Assembly (NCBI RefSeq): GCF_000760695.4
Contig: NZ_JHEG04000001.1
Span: forward strand, 7,154,478 to 7,218,477
Source: Tolypothrix bouteillei VB521301
Lineage (GTDB): Bacteria > Cyanobacteriota > Cyanobacteriia > Cyanobacteriales > Nostocaceae
Direction of reading: 5' to 3'
Length of the DNA stretch: 64,000 nt
Under the pieces are notes generated by a model. That model made no database searches. It was not told the DNA's origin and saw nothing but the letters and a program-made list of their open reading frames with translations. Position numbers and translations under genes: made by a program. This document shows, one piece after another, positions 35,574-44,874 of this stretch. Each line of letters begins with the position of its first letter. Position 1 is the first letter of the stretch.

Positions 35574-36548
35574 CTATGGTTCAACTCCTGCATTCTTGAG
35601 GGCTTCACGAATTGGTTTTAAGTGAGCTTCGTGATTGACTTTGACTAATTCTGTGGAGTTGTAGAGGTTGCGTAGTATCTGGTTGTTCTGTGGCTCGTTC
35701 AGTTTGAGCATAGCAGTGATGATTTTTTCTCTTATAGGTGCGGGAACATCATCATCAATAGCTACGCCGTGTGCTGGAACTCCAGAAATTTTGTACAGAA
35801 CTCGAAGTTGATTTTTTTCAGCCTCTGTAATATACGGAGCATTCAGAGCATACTCTGATACTGCGGCTACATCAGCTTGACCGCGTAAAACGGCTTGCAG
35901 GGCTTTGCTGTAATTACCACCGTAGCTAACCTGACTGAAGAAAGTGTCGAGGCGATCGCGATTCGGGACTAGTTTTTGCTTGACCATCTCACCCACAGGG
36001 AAAATAAAACCCGAACCGGAAGTGGGTGAGGTAAAAGCCATTTTCTTACCGCGCAGTTGTTCTAGGGTGGCTTTACCTGAAGTCAAAGTTTTCAAAGAGC
36101 TATCTTTGGGAACAACGAATACTGAGTTATAAGTGTATTTTCCAGAATAAGTCGGGCGTACCTCAGCTAGATACAAGCGAGCATTTGCTAATTGCTCGGC
36201 TTTTAAAGCAGGACGGCTGCTCAAGAAAGCGATATCTGCCTTGTTTCCTCTCAAAGCTTCTACTGCTGCAGTATCATCTCCAACAAGAGCCTCAACAGGC
36301 ATTCCTACTTCTTTTGATAGAAATGCTGCCACAGCATTCGCTTTAGTTTGCAAGTCTGTGGAATCAGATCTACTGGGAAATATAACTGTTAAAGACTTTT
36401 GTGCTGTTTGAGCAAGTAGAGTTTCTTGCTTGCGCTCGGGCTTTGAGTTAGCAACTGCTTGCCAACTGCCAAAGCTACCTGCCACTAGACCAGTTGTAGC
36501 TAGGAATGCTGCACCAACTCCTAGCAAACCCTTTTTCCTCACACTCAT
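35574..36548 (-). CDS. phnD: Phosphonate/phosphite-type substrate-binding protein
   Basis: The 324-residue protein has an N-terminal export signal (about 5-27, LLGVGAAFLATTGLVAGSFG) and the PhnD fold: SLTVIFPSRSDSTDLQTKANAVAAFLSKEVG, then VEALRGNKADIAFLSS, FTSPTSGSGFIFPV and GQADVAAVSEYAL, the last binding the substrate oxyanion. It delivers substrate to PhnCE encoded downstream. ATG 36548 is preceded by GGAGAGCAGC. No in-phase PHO box was found upstream, although the AT-rich region contains CTTAA words. Confidence 0.88.
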   Translation of the reverse strand: MSVRKKGLLGVGAAFLATTGLVAGSFGSWQAVANSKPERKQETLLAQTAQKSLTVIFPSRSDSTDLQTKANAVAAFLSKEVGMPVEALVGDDTAAVEALRGNKADIAFLSSRPALKAEQLANARLYLAEVRPTYSGKYTYNSVFVVPKDSSLKTLTSGKATLEQLRGKKMAFTSPTSGSGFIFPVGEMVKQKLVPNRDRLDTFFSQVSYGGNYSKALQAVLRGQADVAAVSEYALNAPYITEAEKNQLRVLYKISGVPAHGVAIDDDVPAPIREKIITAMLKLNEPQNNQILRNLYNSTELVKVNHEAHLKPIREALKNAGVEP

Positions 36549-36767
36549 TTGCTGCTCTCCATCAACAAATTTTTTATTAATTTTGAAATTCTATCTCAAT
36601 AAGAGTTTTCTTAAGAAAATCTATTATTAAGATTCCAGCTTTTTGTGGAAAAAGTCAATCAATAATTCTGATACCCTTCCTTGAAGAATAAGTTATACAA
36701 GTAACTTGACTATTTACTCAAGTTATGCAAATTGAGAATAGTTTTTAATAAAGATTTCAGTGATTAT

Positions 36768-36793
36768 CCCCGACTTCTTTAAAAAAGTCGGGG
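36768..36793. terminator. Terminator of ridA
   Basis: Perfect 9-bp stem CCCCGACTT (36768-36776) and AAGTCGGGG (36785-36793), 8-nt loop; on the - strand it follows the ridA stop by 16 bp. A half of the same sequence (AAAAGTCGGGGATC) recurs near 43163. Confidence 0.6.
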
Positions 36794-36809
36794 ATCTGCC
36801 AACCCAGCC

Positions 36810-37199
36810 CTAAATTATCGCAATACACTCAATCTCTACCAAAACATCCTTGGGCAAACGCGACACTTCAACACAAGCACGGGCTGGAGCTGAGTCTTCA
36901 GAGAAATATTTAGCATAAACTGCATTCATTGCAGCAAAATTATTGAGATCGGACAGAAAAACAGTTGTTTTCACAACATTTTGGAAGCTAGCCCCTGCGG
37001 CTGTAAGGATAGCTTCAAGATTAGCCATAACCTGCTCGGTTTGCTTTGCTACATCATCTCTGTAGAAAACATCACCCAACTGGGGATCTATGGGAATTTG
37101 CCCCGCAACAAAAATCATTTGACCGGAGGCAATAATTGCTTGATTGTATGGTCCTACTGGTGCGGGTGCTTTATCAGTACGAATTACTTGACGAGTCAT
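36810..37199 (-). CDS. ridA: RidA-family reactive imine/enamine deaminase
   Basis: The 129-residue protein is a complete YjgF/RidA member: [24 protein letters not shown], then [23 protein letters not shown] and [24 protein letters not shown]. The Arg of PARACVEV and Glu of EIECIA form the catalytic/substrate site known for RidA. It hydrolyses 2-aminoacrylate and related imines made by PLP enzymes, as a cytoplasmic trimer. The gene is monocistronic with its own terminator. Confidence 0.92.
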   Translation of the reverse strand: MTRQVIRTDKAPAPVGPYNQAIIASGQMIFVAGQIPIDPQLGDVFYRDDVAKQTEQVMANLEAILTAAGASFQNVVKTTVFLSDLNNFAAMNAVYAKYFSEDSAPARACVEVSRLPKDVLVEIECIAII

Positions 37200-37361
37200 A
37201 GATAATTTGGGATTGAGGTTTTTTTAGGAATTTTTCCATCTGGCATTATCGCACCAGTTAGCACGGCACCACCTTTATTCTTTTAAGAGTATGCAGTAAA
37301 GCTCTTTATTGCCACCTGTTACACCAGCGAGATCGCCTGCCATCTTACCAGTTTCCATAAA

Positions 37362-37475
37362 ATGACGATTAAGGAGGAATTCAAGCAAGAGCTTGTGGAA
37401 ATTCAAAGACTTAGAAAGTCAGGAACTCGTGGTATTTCAGCACAAGAGGCTGCGAGCAGGCTTGGCTTGGGTTGA
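37362..37475 (+). CDS. Small antitoxin-like protein before a decayed toxin
   Basis: Thirty-seven residues (MTIKEEFKQELVEIQRLRKS to a TGA at 37473-37475) are followed 2 bp later by the ATG of a decayed ParE/RelE-like toxin. The spacing is typical of a toxin-antitoxin pair. The protein is shorter than usual antitoxins and may itself be truncated. A good AAGGAGGAA lies inside, not before, the start. The flanking 37200-37361 shows nothing else. Confidence 0.4.
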   Translation: MTIKEEFKQELVEIQRLRKSGTRGISAQEAASRLGLG

Positions 37476-37477
37476 TA

Positions 37478-37754
37478 ATGAGTTATATCATTGAGTATGT
37501 TACATCATTGAGTATGAACCAGAAGCTCTCGCTGATTTGGAAAAGTTGACTCAAGCTGTCCGGGAGCGAGTTCTTAGCAAGATTCATTGGTTGGCAGAGA
37601 ATTTCGAGCAAGTTAACCCGCAGCCTTTAACATCCGATCTATCGGGTTTCTTTAAGTTGGAGTTGGCGATTACCGAGTGATTTATGAATTTAATGGTGAA
37701 GAAAAAATAATTTTTATTGACCGAATTGGGCATCGTCGAGAGATTTACAAGTGA
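37478..37754 (+). pseudogene. ParE/RelE-like toxin broken by a 17-bp duplication and a 1-bp loss
   Basis: The first codons read MSYIIEY, then a repeated ATCATTGAGTATG (17 bp period) shifts the frame. In the correct frame the protein continues YEPEALADLEKLTQAVRERV and DLSGFFKL. A missing base near 37657 shifts again before VIYEFNGEEKIIFIDRIGHR and the stop at 37754. This is the standard RelE/ParE layout, about 90 residues when intact. The toxin is inactive. Confidence 0.75.
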
Positions 37755-37780
37755 TAACGACAGCAGATGTTTTCATCCAA

Positions 37781-38266
37781 CTACTCAAAGCTTGTATCCG
37801 ACTGTACGATGCGCGAGTGCTGTTGTGACCATTTTTCCCATAAAGGGCTTATATCTGAGGGTTGACCGTCATAATTAAGCATGGAGTCAGGAATGGTTAC
37901 CCAGGGTTGGGCACTGCGAGTCCAAAGGTTACCTACAGGACGCAACCAACTCGTATCGTCCAATGTTCCGGCTTTAACGTTAATTGTTTGTTGGTTGTAA
38001 CTCCTCTGGTGAAACAATCGCGTTCCACAATTGTCACAAAACAAGCATTTGACCTCACGCCCGCTATCGGCTCCACGAGTCCAAGCTTTCGGGTGTCCTT
38101 GCACAATAACAACAGCATCTCGCGGGACGGTCAGAGACATACCAAAAGCGCTAGATGATTGTTTTTGACATTCAGTGCAGTGGCACAAGTAGAGTGTTAA
38201 AGGTTCGGCACGAATTTCATAACGAATCTCCCCGCACTGACAACCCCCCGTATAAGTGACGCTCAT
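37781..38266 (-). CDS. GFA-domain zinc protein
   Basis: The 161-residue protein from ATG 38266 (preceded by GAAAGAAAAG) is preferred over a longer frame from 38338. It has all zinc ligands of the glutathione-dependent formaldehyde-activating (GFA/CENP-V) fold: GGCQCGEIRYE, LCHCTECQKQSSSAFG and CLFCDNCGTRLF. The middle reads VPRDAVVIVQGHPKAWTR. Members are small Zn-binding proteins of varied or unknown function. It ends close to the toxin pseudogene of the opposite strand and starts 98 bp downstream of the NUDIX gene. Confidence 0.85.
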   Translation of the reverse strand: MSVTYTGGCQCGEIRYEIRAEPLTLYLCHCTECQKQSSSAFGMSLTVPRDAVVIVQGHPKAWTRGADSGREVKCLFCDNCGTRLFHQRSYNQQTINVKAGTLDDTSWLRPVGNLWTRSAQPWVTIPDSMLNYDGQPSDISPLWEKWSQQHSRIVQSDTSFE

Positions 38267-38363
38267 AACTTTTCTTTCGGTTTTCCTTATAAAACCTACG
38301 AAGGTAGATTTTGCTTGTATGGACGAGATGGCGAACATCGCCCAGTCTCAATTTAGATCGATC

Positions 38364-38795
38364 TTACCCCAACCTCGGACGTATTCCATAATGCCGAAAG
38401 TGCCAATAGTCGTGCAAAATCTTATTGTGGTCAAAACATAAGTTTTCAGGTATTCGCCAAGACTCAAAAATGTCTATACCTTTGGCATCGTCCCCTGCTT
38501 GCGGTTCACCAGTCGCTGTTGCCAAAAACACAAGACTCAGAGTGTGCTTGCGGGGATCGCGGCTGGGATCGGAATACACGTGAAATTGTTCGATCAACTT
38601 TACCTGCAAACCAGTTTCTTCCAAAGCCTCGCGTTGCGCCGCAGTTTCAACAGATTCGCCGTAATCGACAAAACCACCAGGGATAGCCCAGCCAAAAGGT
38701 GGATTATGTCGCTCAATTAACACTATTGGTCGATGAGGACGGTCAACCAATTCAATGATGATATCAACTGTTGGAGCAGGATTTCGGTAATTCAT
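38364..38795 (-). CDS. NUDIX hydrolase
   Basis: The 143-residue protein has a full Nudix box, [24 protein letters not shown] (about residues 38-61), with the catalytic REALEE glutamates. The start region [33 protein letters not shown] is typical of ADP-ribose pyrophosphatase-like Nudix proteins. The substrate is not determinable. It lies upstream of the GFA gene on the same strand. The heptamer tract at 38801-38867 separates it from malQ. Confidence 0.88.
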   Translation of the reverse strand: MNYRNPAPTVDIIIELVDRPHRPIVLIERHNPPFGWAIPGGFVDYGESVETAAQREALEETGLQVKLIEQFHVYSDPSRDPRKHTLSLVFLATATGEPQAGDDAKGIDIFESWRIPENLCFDHNKILHDYWHFRHYGIRPRLG

Positions 38796-38800
38796 GCCAG

Positions 38801-38867
38801 TAGTTAATCGTTAGGGGTTAGTGGTTAATGGTATCAACTAACAACTAACAACTAACAACTAACCACT
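38801..38867. repeat. Inverted pair of heptamer (STRR) tracts
   Basis: GTTAGTG/GTTAATG-type units (38801-38831) face four CAACTAA-type units (38835-38867) across a few bases, between the divergent NUDIX and malQ genes. Confidence 0.6.
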
Positions 38868-38934
38868 CACACTGATACCTTCTGTTCCATGGTAAATTCG
38901 ATGCGATCGCTTTCTTGTTAACAACAGGTTAAGT

Positions 38935-40446
38935 ATGCCTTTTCCCAGATCAAGTGGTATTTTATTACACCCTACCTCCTTTCCCGGTCGATTTGGCATT
39001 GGGGATTTAGGCTTAGAAGCCTATCAATTCATCGATTTTCTTAGAGATAGCTGCCAGCAATTCTGGCAAGTATTACCTCTAGGACCGACCGGTTACGGGA
39101 ATTCTCCTTATGCTTGTTACTCAGCATTAGCTGGTAACCCCTTCCTCATTAGCTTAGAAAAAATGGTAGAGCAAGGCTTAGTGTCTGAAGAAGACTTTGC
39201 TCATCTACCAGGATTTGAGGGCTCTAAGGTAGACTACGAAAAAGTCATACCAATTAAGCTCGAGCTATTAAGGAAAGCCTGTGAGAATTTTAAAAACAGA
39301 GCAACGCCCTTACAGCAAAAAGAATTTGCTGGTTTTTGCGATAGCAAAGCCTATTGGCTTGATGATTATGCCCTATTTATGGCACTCAAAGGGGCTAACG
39401 GCGGAGTCAGCTGGCATAAGTGGGAGCCTGAACTTGCCAAACGCGAACCAGAAGCATTAGATCGGGTTGGGCGAGAACTCACGGGAGAAATTTTCTTCCA
39501 CAAATTCACCCAGTATGAATTTTTCCGCCAATGGTCTGAATTAAAAACCTATGCCAACATGAGCGGAATTCAAATCATTGGCGATATTCCCATTTATGTA
39601 GCTCACGATAGTGCTGATGTCTGGTCTCATCCCGAGATTTTTTGCCTGGATGAAGAGACAGGAGAAGCGGCGCTGATGGCGGGAGTTCCACCCGATTATT
39701 TCAGTGCAACCGGACAGTTATGGGGTAATCCAGTCTATAACTGGGAGGAATTGAAAAAACAAGACTATAAGTGGTGGGTTGGGCGCTTTCAAGCATTGCT
39801 TGACTATGTCGATGTGATTCGTATTGACCACTTCCGAGGTTTTGAGGCTTACTGGGCTGTGGCAAAAGGGCAAGAAACCGCTGTCAATGGAGAGTGGATC
39901 AAAGCCCCTGGAGAAGAGTTGTTTGAAACTATCAAACAGAAGTTGGGTAGACTCCCCATTATGGCAGAAGATTTGGGGTTAATTACACCAGAAGTGGAAG
40001 CGCTGCGAGACAAGTTTGAATTTCCAGGAATGAAGATTTTGCAGTTTGCCTTTAGTGCTGATGCGGGCAATCCATTTTTACCATTCAACTACTCGCGCAA
40101 TTGCATTGTCTACACTGGGACTCACGACAATGACACAACTGTTAGCTGGTTCAACCAAGCATCAGAGTACGAAAAGCAATACGTGTTGGATTATTTAGGC
40201 TGTCTCAGCCCTGAAGGTATTCACTGGGACTTTATTCGATTAGCCATGAATTCTGTGGCAAATCAAGCCATTATTCCATTACAGGATGTTTTGGGATTGG
40301 GTGGTGAAGCGCGGATGAATTTCCCAAGTAAAGCTGAAGGAAATTGGGACTGGCGTTATACATCAGATAGTTTAACAAAAGAAGCCACTCAGCGCTTGCA
40401 AACTCTCACTCGTCTTTCCGGACGCAGCCCGCAAAGTAAATCTTGA
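38935..40446 (+). CDS. malQ: 4-alpha-glucanotransferase (amylomaltase)
   Basis: The 503-residue GH77 enzyme starts RSSGILLHPTSFPGRFGIGDLG and has the family's catalytic motifs: VDVIRIDHFRGFEAYW with the nucleophile Asp, IMAEDLGLITPEVEALRD with the acid/base Glu, and YTGTHDNDTTVSWF with the third acid. It rearranges maltooligosaccharides in glycogen metabolism. Length is standard and all key residues are present. It is monocistronic and ends convergently with the RodZ-like gene, with a shared hairpin between them. Confidence 0.95.
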   Translation: MPFPRSSGILLHPTSFPGRFGIGDLGLEAYQFIDFLRDSCQQFWQVLPLGPTGYGNSPYACYSALAGNPFLISLEKMVEQGLVSEEDFAHLPGFEGSKVDYEKVIPIKLELLRKACENFKNRATPLQQKEFAGFCDSKAYWLDDYALFMALKGANGGVSWHKWEPELAKREPEALDRVGRELTGEIFFHKFTQYEFFRQWSELKTYANMSGIQIIGDIPIYVAHDSADVWSHPEIFCLDEETGEAALMAGVPPDYFSATGQLWGNPVYNWEELKKQDYKWWVGRFQALLDYVDVIRIDHFRGFEAYWAVAKGQETAVNGEWIKAPGEELFETIKQKLGRLPIMAEDLGLITPEVEALRDKFEFPGMKILQFAFSADAGNPFLPFNYSRNCIVYTGTHDNDTTVSWFNQASEYEKQYVLDYLGCLSPEGIHWDFIRLAMNSVANQAIIPLQDVLGLGGEARMNFPSKAEGNWDWRYTSDSLTKEATQRLQTLTRLSGRSPQSKS

Positions 40447-40516
40447 GAGGGGACAAGGAGGACAAGGAGGACAAGGTAGAATTTTCTCCCCCTCTCCCTT
40501 GTCTCCCCCTCTCTTT
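40445..40516. terminator. Bidirectional terminator between malQ and the RodZ-like gene
   Basis: A G-rich arm starting GAGAGGGGACAAGG with three GGACAAGGA repeats faces CCTTGTCTCCCCCTCTC, followed by TTTTT on the + strand. Confidence 0.55.
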
Positions 40517-40517
40517 T

Positions 40518-41315
40518 TCAAGAACGATTTGCAGCAGCGATGGTAACTTCCTTCGCTGTTCCTGGTTCTCCCAATTGCTTGGCTTCCTCTTTGTTCACGC
40601 TCACAAGTACGCCACCAGCATTTCCGGCTTTAACGGTGAGTTGTGCTTGGGCTTTCCAAATACGGTGAGTTCCCTCTGGTAGCTCACCCTCGTACTGAAT
40701 TTTGCCATCGGCGACAACTTTAATCCAAGATTTCTCTTTCAAAGTTACACCAATTTGTACTTGCTCCCCATTATTAGAAGACTCGCTAAAAGCTTGAAGT
40801 TGTACGTTTTTATTTTGTGCGATCTGCGATCCGATCGCAGGTGCTTTTTGTACTCTTTGGTTATTTTGAACGCTACTTGCTTGCAAAGTCGCTGTATTTA
40901 AAAATTGCGACAAGCCACTGATGGAACCAAAAATGACAAATATATACAGTACGTAGAGATGAACGGGACGTAATTGATCTGATGATGTTTTCCATATGGG
41001 CTTGAAATTTACCCGATTTGTACCAATTGGGTAACTGCTGGAGAACTGCACTCCGTGAAAACCAAGAGCATCGGCATATTGCCGGATTAAACCTTGAGTA
41101 TACACTGGTTCTGGCAGTTCTGATAGGTTAGCTTCTTCGATCGCTTGTAGTAATCTTCGGGAAATCTTTGTGAGCGCAACCATTTCCTCTAGGGATAAAC
41201 CCTTTTCCAAACGCCGCGTCCAAAGCTGAGCACCCATTTCTGCCAAGACTTCAGCTCGTTGCTGGTCTAATGAAGGGGTTGATTCTCGATGATTTTTTTT
41301 GTTTAGCCACTGCAT
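40518..41315 (-). CDS. RodZ-like protein: HTH, one TM segment, DUF4115
   Basis: The 265-residue product (from ATG 41315, preceded by AAGGAG; ATG 41348 is the alternative) has an N-terminal helix-turn-helix domain (about 20-90: GAQLWTRRLEKGLSLEEMVALTKISRRLLQAIEE), a transmembrane segment near 125-145 (LYVLYIFVIFGSISGLSQFL) and a periplasmic C-terminal DUF4115 domain (VTLKEKSWIKVVADGKIQYEG). This is the RodZ layout, linked to MreB and cell shape. The linker is rich in Gln/Asn/Ser. It follows the pseudouridine synthase gene on the same strand (47 bp gap from ATG 41315). Confidence 0.8.
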   Translation of the reverse strand: MQWLNKKNHRESTPSLDQQRAEVLAEMGAQLWTRRLEKGLSLEEMVALTKISRRLLQAIEEANLSELPEPVYTQGLIRQYADALGFHGVQFSSSYPIGTNRVNFKPIWKTSSDQLRPVHLYVLYIFVIFGSISGLSQFLNTATLQASSVQNNQRVQKAPAIGSQIAQNKNVQLQAFSESSNNGEQVQIGVTLKEKSWIKVVADGKIQYEGELPEGTHRIWKAQAQLTVKAGNAGGVLVSVNKEEAKQLGEPGTAKEVTIAAANRS

Positions 41316-41362
41316 AATCCTGTTACACTCCTTACCCCACTGAATCATTAATAGGTATCTTC

Positions 41363-42151
41363 CTAAAACTTCGATCGATGGCTTCCGCTATCCAAACTTT
41401 TGACTTCTTCCACTGCTTTTCTCAAAAAGCGGATTTCAAAATCTTCTAGGTAACGATACTCACCCACGGCAAGTAAACCTTGTCCGGGTGCTTGCAATTG
41501 AATCGAACCTATGGCTGTGCGATGCAGTCCGATTACCGGGTGTCCTAACTGTCGGGCAACACGGCGTATCTGACGGTTTCTCCCCTCCTTTAACACAACT
41601 TCTAACCAGGTAGAGTATGCAAGACTTTCTATCTTTTTGACTTGTGCTGGCCGTGTTTTGCGTCCTTCTAACAGCACACCCTGACGCCACATTTTTAACA
41701 CTTCTTGCGGTGGATGTCCCTCCACTAAAACACGGTATGTTTTAGGAACATTGTGCCGTGGATGAGTTAGCCCAAATGTTAAATCTCCATCGTTTGTAAG
41801 TATTAATGCTCCTGTTGTGTCAGCATCTAGACGACCAACTGGATGAATACCTTTACCGGAACTTAATTCTTTGGGTAGCAAATCTAGGACTGTCTTTCTT
41901 CTCTGGGGATCGTCGCAAGTCGAGACTACACCAAGTGGTTTGTGCAATAACAGATACACCAATGATGGACGTTCTATCACAGACACAAGCTCACCATCAA
42001 CAGTGATAATATCCTTTTCTGGATCTGCTTTTTGACCCAAACGTGCCACTTCACCATTGATCCGCACTCGTGATTGCTCGATCATTTCTTCAGCTTCACG
42101 GCGGGAGGCTATACCCCATTGAGAAATTATTTTTTGTAACCGTACCTCCAT
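41363..42151 (-). CDS. rluB: 23S rRNA pseudouridine synthase, RluB/RsuA family
   Basis: The 262-residue enzyme has an N-terminal S4 RNA-binding domain (RLQKIISQWGIASRREAEEMIEQSRVRING) and the catalytic motif VGRLDADTTGALILTNDGDL, whose Asp attacks uridine. KEGRNRQIRRVARQLGHPV and LHRTAIGSI complete the RsuA/RluB fold. RluB and RluE cannot be separated with certainty; RluB is the usual annotation in cyanobacteria. The RodZ-like gene follows closely on the same strand, suggesting cotranscription. Confidence 0.88.
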   Translation of the reverse strand: MEVRLQKIISQWGIASRREAEEMIEQSRVRINGEVARLGQKADPEKDIITVDGELVSVIERPSLVYLLLHKPLGVVSTCDDPQRRKTVLDLLPKELSSGKGIHPVGRLDADTTGALILTNDGDLTFGLTHPRHNVPKTYRVLVEGHPPQEVLKMWRQGVLLEGRKTRPAQVKKIESLAYSTWLEVVLKEGRNRQIRRVARQLGHPVIGLHRTAIGSIQLQAPGQGLLAVGEYRYLEDFEIRFLRKAVEEVKSLDSGSHRSKF

Positions 42152-42293
42152 GTAGAAATTACGTATGCTTCATCTTGTTCCTATAAATAAATAATATATT
42201 TGCATTTTGTGGTAACCTGCCATAGGTGTTAAAGTTAAGATTTATTTCATAACTTGTTTTTTTTGACAAAATACCCATAGGTAAAACGGTTAG

Positions 42294-43007
42294 ATGCAAC
42301 ACAATAGTTCCCAAACTCAAAATCCAAAAATCCGCATAGTCACTAAAGTACTAACAACTGCACTCAAGCTTTGGTTGAAAGCACAAGTGAGCCAGGTCGA
42401 GCAACTTGAAGTAGAAATTAAAGCCAGCGATCGCCAACTCCTTTCCGGATGCATCCCTTTTGTATCTATTTTTGGCAGTCATGCTGTTTATCAAGGTCTC
42501 CATCTTACTAGAATTCACATGGTCGCAGAAAATATTCGCGTCAACATCGGCTCAGTCCTTAAGGGACAACCTCTGAAACTGTTAGAAACAGTACCAGTGG
42601 TAGGCGAACTGATCCAGACAGAGGAAGACTTGAATGCTTCTCTTTCGTCTACTTTATTATTGAGTGGTTTGAATGATGCTCTGGTTCAACTATTACCAGA
42701 ACAGAAGCGAAAATCCAAGTCAGTTATTTGGCAAAAAATTAACCTAGATAACAGTAAGGTGGTGCTTTCTGCTACTTTAGCACAAGACAATCAACCTACT
42801 TACTTAGAGATCGGTATGGGTGTGGAATTACTCAGTTCCCATGAGTTGCGACTTCAACACATTCAAGTTCAAAGTAATACAGCAAGCTCACTTGAGGGGA
42901 TCGAACGCGAACTAGATTTCGATCTAGGATCTGATGTTGACATCCAAGAATTAACCATACACTCAGGTAAGCTAGTGTGTCGCGGACGAATTAACGTCAA
43001 TCCATAG
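42294..43007 (+). CDS. DUF2993 (LmeA-like) protein
   Basis: The 237-residue protein has the DUF2993 pattern: TKVLTTALKLWLKAQVSQVEQLEVEIKASDRQLLSG, VYQGLHLTRIHMVAENIRVN and VGSVLKGQPLKLLE-type segments, and a C-terminal VDIQELTIHSGKLVCRGRINV. Relatives bind phospholipids at the cell envelope in actinobacteria, and cyanobacteria carry several copies of unknown role. No signal peptide is obvious. It is monocistronic. Confidence 0.8.
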   Translation: MQHNSSQTQNPKIRIVTKVLTTALKLWLKAQVSQVEQLEVEIKASDRQLLSGCIPFVSIFGSHAVYQGLHLTRIHMVAENIRVNIGSVLKGQPLKLLETVPVVGELIQTEEDLNASLSSTLLLSGLNDALVQLLPEQKRKSKSVIWQKINLDNSKVVLSATLAQDNQPTYLEIGMGVELLSSHELRLQHIQVQSNTASSLEGIERELDFDLGSDVDIQELTIHSGKLVCRGRINVNP

Positions 43008-43190
43008 AATTAGATATTTAAAATCAAAGAATATAGTTTATTAATTTTGATTATATCTTCTCGAGTAAGAGATTGGGGATAAATATGCAAGATCTCCGAC
43101 ATCTCGTGCGGATACTGTTGACAAATCGTGCTTTTCACTCCTCATGCGTTAGATAGGTCTTTAAAAAAGTCGGGGATCTCTTCCCAATCC

Positions 43191-44087
43191 CTAACCCCCA
43201 ATTCCTCTATTAAGTAACGGCAACAGAAGTGTCACGAAATAATACACTAAAGGAGCCGTAAAAATATAACTATCGGTACGATCTAAAATACCTCCGTGAC
43301 CGGGAATTAACTGCCCGGAATCTTTAACTCCAGCATCGCGTTTCAGCATAGATTCAGTGAGATCCCCTAAAAGACCGGCTATGCCAATTAACAGACCTAT
43401 AGCTATACCTGTGAAAGGAAACTTCGTCCAATTCAGGTAGTGAGAGCCTAAAAGGGCTAAGACAACGCTAGCAAACACACCAAAAACTGCACCTTCAACA
43501 GTTTTTTTGGGGCTAATGTCAGACAAAGGTGTTTTGCCAAAAAATTTACCCACAACATAAGCACCAATGTCAGATGCCCAAATACACAAAAAAGTAAGTA
43601 ATGTTGCTGTCAAGCCTTGCGGAAGTAAACTTAAATCACCCCTATGTACGATATCTAATAATTTAGATAAATAATCGCTCGTAGGTAGATAAGTAATGCC
43701 TGTATTGTCAATCGCTCGCAATCGTACCCAGTAACTTGGTAAATAACTAGTATAAAATAACCCCAAAATAGAAGCCGAAATATCCGCAATTGTCGCCATT
43801 TTGGGTTGAAATAGCAAGTAAAAGCAAATAAAAGTTCCGGCTACGGGCATGACCGCATCTGCTAAATTACCATCTATAGTACAGATGACCAACAAAACTT
43901 GACTGACAACGATAGTGGTTTTGGCAGCAGGAGCCATCCCTTTGGCGAGTACTAAATCAAAATATTCCCGTTGACCCAAAAAAATGATAATTGCAAACAA
44001 GCTAGTGAAGTACCATCCACCCAGAAGAGTGGCGCTCATTGCTAAGGCTATTGCAATAATTCCGCTAATAATACGAGACCAAGGCAT
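43191..44087 (-). CDS. cdsA: Phosphatidate cytidylyltransferase
   Basis: The 298-residue integral membrane enzyme has about eight hydrophobic segments and the CDP-diglyceride synthase signature near the C-terminus: KRDAGVKDSGQLIPGHGGILDRTDS. SDIGAYVVGKFFGKTPLSDISPKKTVEGA precedes it. It makes CDP-diacylglycerol for phospholipid synthesis. The cbiT gene lies upstream on the same strand, separated by an 80-bp heptamer repeat tract. Confidence 0.95.
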   Translation of the reverse strand: MPWSRIISGIIAIALAMSATLLGGWYFTSLFAIIIFLGQREYFDLVLAKGMAPAAKTTIVVSQVLLVICTIDGNLADAVMPVAGTFICFYLLFQPKMATIADISASILGLFYTSYLPSYWVRLRAIDNTGITYLPTSDYLSKLLDIVHRGDLSLLPQGLTATLLTFLCIWASDIGAYVVGKFFGKTPLSDISPKKTVEGAVFGVFASVVLALLGSHYLNWTKFPFTGIAIGLLIGIAGLLGDLTESMLKRDAGVKDSGQLIPGHGGILDRTDSYIFTAPLVYYFVTLLLPLLNRGIGG

Positions 44088-44097
44088 AGATAAAAAA

Positions 44098-44165
44098 TTA
44101 TGAATTATGAATTATGAATGCTGAATGATGAATTCATAATTTATAATTCATAATTCATCATTCAG
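44098..44165. repeat. Inverted heptamer (STRR) tract between cbiT and cdsA
   Basis: Tandem TGAATTA-type units lead into a perfect 14-bp inverted repeat, CTGAATGATGAATT (44121-44134) and AATTCATCATTCAG (44152-44165), just upstream (in + coordinates, left) of the cbiT stop. Confidence 0.7.
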
Positions 44166-44167
44166 TT

Positions 44168-44770
44168 CTAATCTAGTTTCTCACCACTTAGGATAAAAAT
44201 GGGGTTAACAGCAGTAAAAGTCTGTGAGGAACCTCTCGTCTCCAATCGAGTCACGGCTGATTGCACAACTTCGACATTTCTCGCTTGCAATTGAGAAAGG
44301 CTTTGAGAGATAGAATACAGGCTTTCGAGATTGGCGGCGGTGGCTACAACTCGACCTGATGGTAGCAAATACTCCCATGCTGTTTGCATGATTTCTTGGA
44401 TGGGACGACCGCCCTCAATACATACGCGATCGGGAGCAACATTAATATCTTGCAAGCACTCCGGAGCATTGCCTTCAATAACTTTGACATTCTTAACTTC
44501 AAAGCGATCGCAGTTGTGTCGAATCAGATTTGCTACATCTTCATCACGTTCTACAGCAATAATTTGTCCGCTAGGACAGAGCAAACCTGCTTCTACTGGA
44601 ATCGTACCTGTTCCCGCACCAATATCCCATAAAACTGTATCGGGTTTGAGCCGTAATTGGGAAAGTAACAGCAGTCGAATTTCTCGCTTGCTTAAAGGAA
44701 TTCCCGGCAAACGCTCAAACAGTTCATCTGAAATACCAGGAGTGATGTAAGGCCAAAGTTGGGAGGGCAT
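44168..44770 (-). CDS. cbiT: Precorrin-6Y C5,15-methyltransferase subunit CbiT
   Basis: The 200-residue enzyme starts PYITPGISDELFERLPGIPLSKREIRLLLLSQLRL, a characteristic CbiT/CobL-C N-terminus. The SAM motif is LWDIGAGTGTIPVEAGLLCP, then IAVERDEDVANLIRHN and VCIEGGRPIQEIM, which are typical of CbiT. It methylates and decarboxylates precorrin-7 at C15 in cobalamin synthesis. No cobalamin riboswitch or other cobalamin gene is visible here. Confidence 0.9.
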   Translation of the reverse strand: MPSQLWPYITPGISDELFERLPGIPLSKREIRLLLLSQLRLKPDTVLWDIGAGTGTIPVEAGLLCPSGQIIAVERDEDVANLIRHNCDRFEVKNVKVIEGNAPECLQDINVAPDRVCIEGGRPIQEIMQTAWEYLLPSGRVVATAANLESLYSISQSLSQLQARNVEVVQSAVTRLETRGSSQTFTAVNPIFILSGEKLD

Positions 44771-44874
44771 CTCTCAAGTCAAAGTACAGCTATAGTAAGG
44801 ATAGTAAGTTTGCCTAACTTAGGTAAATAAAATTAATACGAAAGATTTCCTTCTTAAACTAGTAAGTCATTCCC

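Noticed and set aside
36549..36660. Possible PHO box upstream of phnD
   Set aside because: CTTAA words occur, but at spacings of 16 and 12 bp, not the 11 or 22 bp expected.
44771..44874. Cobalamin riboswitch near cbiT
   Set aside because: The gap is too short and shows no B12-box-like sequence.
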